Below, piece after piece: positions 41,807 to 43,109 of a stretch of 43,109 nt of DNA (position 1 is its first letter; the number at the start of each line of letters is the position of its first letter). The translations under genes were made by a program, and so were the position numbers. Location: assembly GCA_030158665.1 (NCBI GenBank), contig JAOASM010000023.1:1-43109 (forward strand), written 5' to 3'. The DNA is from Sediminibacterium sp. (GTDB taxonomy: Bacteria > Bacteroidota > Bacteroidia > Chitinophagales > Chitinophagaceae). The notes below the pieces were generated by a model. The model was not told where the DNA came from. It did no database searches and saw only the letters and a program-made list of their open reading frames with translations.

Positions 41807-43109
41807 TAATCGATTATTTTATAAATAATAGGTGCTGATGTTCTAGTAGAACCATCAATTAAAGAGATATTAACATTGTCGAAAATCAATAGGTCGTTCT
41901 TTTTTAATGCACCTAAAACCTTTTGTGTTGGCGACTGAAACAATTCACCATAATTGCTAACAGACTCTTCTTCCTTACCGTTATGTATTCTAATCACCTT
42001 AAAACTATTGATACGCCCAGGGAAGAAATTCAAATTGTTGATTTCTAATTTCGCCTCTAACCTTTCAGAAGACAGCAAATCTTTTACACTAATTGTATAG
42101 CTACTTAAATTATCGCCCTTCACTCTCACTACTGGATCAGGTATAGGATTCACCATGATGCGCTTCTCGAAAAGTACTTTTTTATTTGCATTTCTTAAAT
42201 CATAAAAACGAAGTAAATACTCGCCCGTTTTATTAAAAACTACTCTATAATTTTTATCTCCTTTTATCAAATTAACTTTAGGAGAGATATCCACATCAAA
42301 ATCGGTACCCATCATGAAGTCGAAGTCTCTTAATAAAGTATTATTTAAGCCAACAAAGATGTTTTCGGTATGCAGTGAGTTCAATATTTTCTTAAATAAT
42401 TCATCATATACCTCATCCGTTATATTGACAACTTTTTGCCCTGGCTTAATGATGTCCTCTTCCTTGTATTCTTTTACAGAAGCTTTTAGTACATATAGCT
42501 TTGGATTAAATTGAGAGAAGTAAGTAGGCATATACCCAATTTCAGCCAATGCTGCTTCTTGATATAATAACTGCGTTTTAGTAATTAATAGTTTAATACG
42601 CTCAAGCTGCATATAACTTATCGCAGTAGGCTTATGCATGAATAAATAATACTGCCAATCTTCCTCTTTACCTTTAATAGTTGTTACTGTTCTTTTTAAA
42701 GGAATAATATCGTCTAATGAAGTTTCCAACTTAAAGGGTGATTTTTTAATGAAATCAGATAATTCAAACAAATCTTTATCCAATAGTACCACACCTTTAT
42801 CGCTTTTTAAAATTTTCTCAACAAGGTTTCTACTATTAAATTGTTTAAAAATATCTGTCTTCTCTTTTACAAATTCACTGTCAACGTGTTGTATTACACT
42901 ATTCACAACTTCATAGCTTTTCACCAATCTAGATCTGATTTTTAAATAGCTGACAGCCTTAGGGCTTTTGTTAATAAGAGGTAGGTTGTCTGTAATAATC
43001 TTATTACTAATTGCCACTTTTTTCAACTCTTCTTTTTCAAGTGACTGAAATGACTTAATAGTATAGATATTAGAATCCAATACCGATATCTTGATATTAA
43101 TTACAGAGA
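41806..43109 (-). CDS. GldM-like protein, partial (5' end beyond the window)
   Basis: The frame is open from the window edge; a TTG at 43080 is not a convincing start because the frame continues upstream without a stop. At least 433 residues are visible. The first residues (INIKISVLDSN, FQSLEK) recall the segment after the GldM transmembrane helix. FMHKPTAISYMQLERIKLL recalls the periplasmic helical domain of GldM, in which FxxxPAIAS and a long helix occur. The C-terminal 110 residues, with NPIPDPVVRVKG and the final TSAPIIYKII, match the last domain of GldM. GldM is the shaft protein of the T9SS/gliding motor, joining GldL to the outer-membrane ring. Here the next gene is PorG-like instead of gldN, so this is probably a paralogue of the core protein. 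A gldL-like gene may lie beyond the edge. Confidence 0.7.
   Translation of the reverse strand, partial: SVINIKISVLDSNIYTIKSFQSLEKEELKKVAISNKIITDNLPLINKSPKAVSYLKIRSRLVKSYEVVNSVIQHVDSEFVKEKTDIFKQFNSRNLVEKILKSDKGVVLLDKDLFELSDFIKKSPFKLETSLDDIIPLKRTVTTIKGKEEDWQYYLFMHKPTAISYMQLERIKLLITKTQLLYQEAALAEIGYMPTYFSQFNPKLYVLKASVKEYKEEDIIKPGQKVVNITDEVYDELFKKILNSLHTENIFVGLNNTLLRDFDFMMGTDFDVDISPKVNLIKGDKNYRVVFNKTGEYLLRFYDLRNANKKVLFEKRIMVNPIPDPVVRVKGDNLSSYTISVKDLLSSERLEAKLEINNLNFFPGRINSFKVIRIHNGKEEESVSNYGELFQSPTQKVLGALKKNDLLIFDNVNISLIDGSTRTSAPIIYKIID

Overview
The window looks like a chromosomal segment of a Bacteroidota bacterium, most likely of the Chitinophagaceae type. The evidence is AT-rich DNA, TAnnTTTG-type -7 promoter elements, an rsfS/birA divergent pair, an IPExxxVDY-family protein, FeoB without FeoA, a type IX secretion (T9SS) C-terminal sorting domain, and GldM-like and PorG-like proteins. 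Several genes seem to use TTG or GTG starts. The genus is inference.

Left part (1-6354), housekeeping: a partial rsfS on the minus strand; birA and selD as a plus-strand pair; on the minus strand an IPExxxVDY protein and a secreted M28 peptidase with a PDZ domain; then feoB on the plus strand. No gene here looks transferred.

Right part (6358-43109), about 37 kb, all on the minus strand, so transcription runs from right to left. It falls into three blocks. Block 1 (43109 to 38069): a GldM-like protein cut by the window edge, a protein with an N-terminal beta-helix-like region and a C-terminal PorG/DUF6089-like barrel, a small lipoprotein, and a multi-pass membrane protein with an AraC-type DNA-binding domain, followed by an intrinsic terminator. 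Block 2 (37819 to 24205): a stand-alone AraC-like protein, a giant (about 2,900 aa) tail-fibre-like protein, a glycine-rich/LamG protein and a LamG/fibrinogen-like protein. Block 3 (23989 to 6358): a small T9SS-sorted protein, a second giant fibre-like protein (2,231 aa), a LamG protein, three tandem formylglycine-generating-enzyme-fold proteins that lack the catalytic cysteines, a 1,202-aa repeat protein with a DUF1566-like end, and a last LamG protein that meets feoB tail to tail.

Blocks 2 and 3 are each preceded by the same 60-bp sequence (48 of 60 identical, no gaps). This suggests both are switched together, perhaps by one of the AraC-type proteins. My reading is a surface-fibre locus with its own T9SS-like parts: two long phage-tail-like fibres sharing N- and C-terminal modules, each with a set of lectin-fold partner proteins, plus an accessory GldM/PorG-like pair that may export or anchor them. 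The domain assignments rest on motif recognition by eye; the idea that they work as one system is inference. I see no RNA genes, CRISPR arrays, transposases, integrases or reverse transcriptase.
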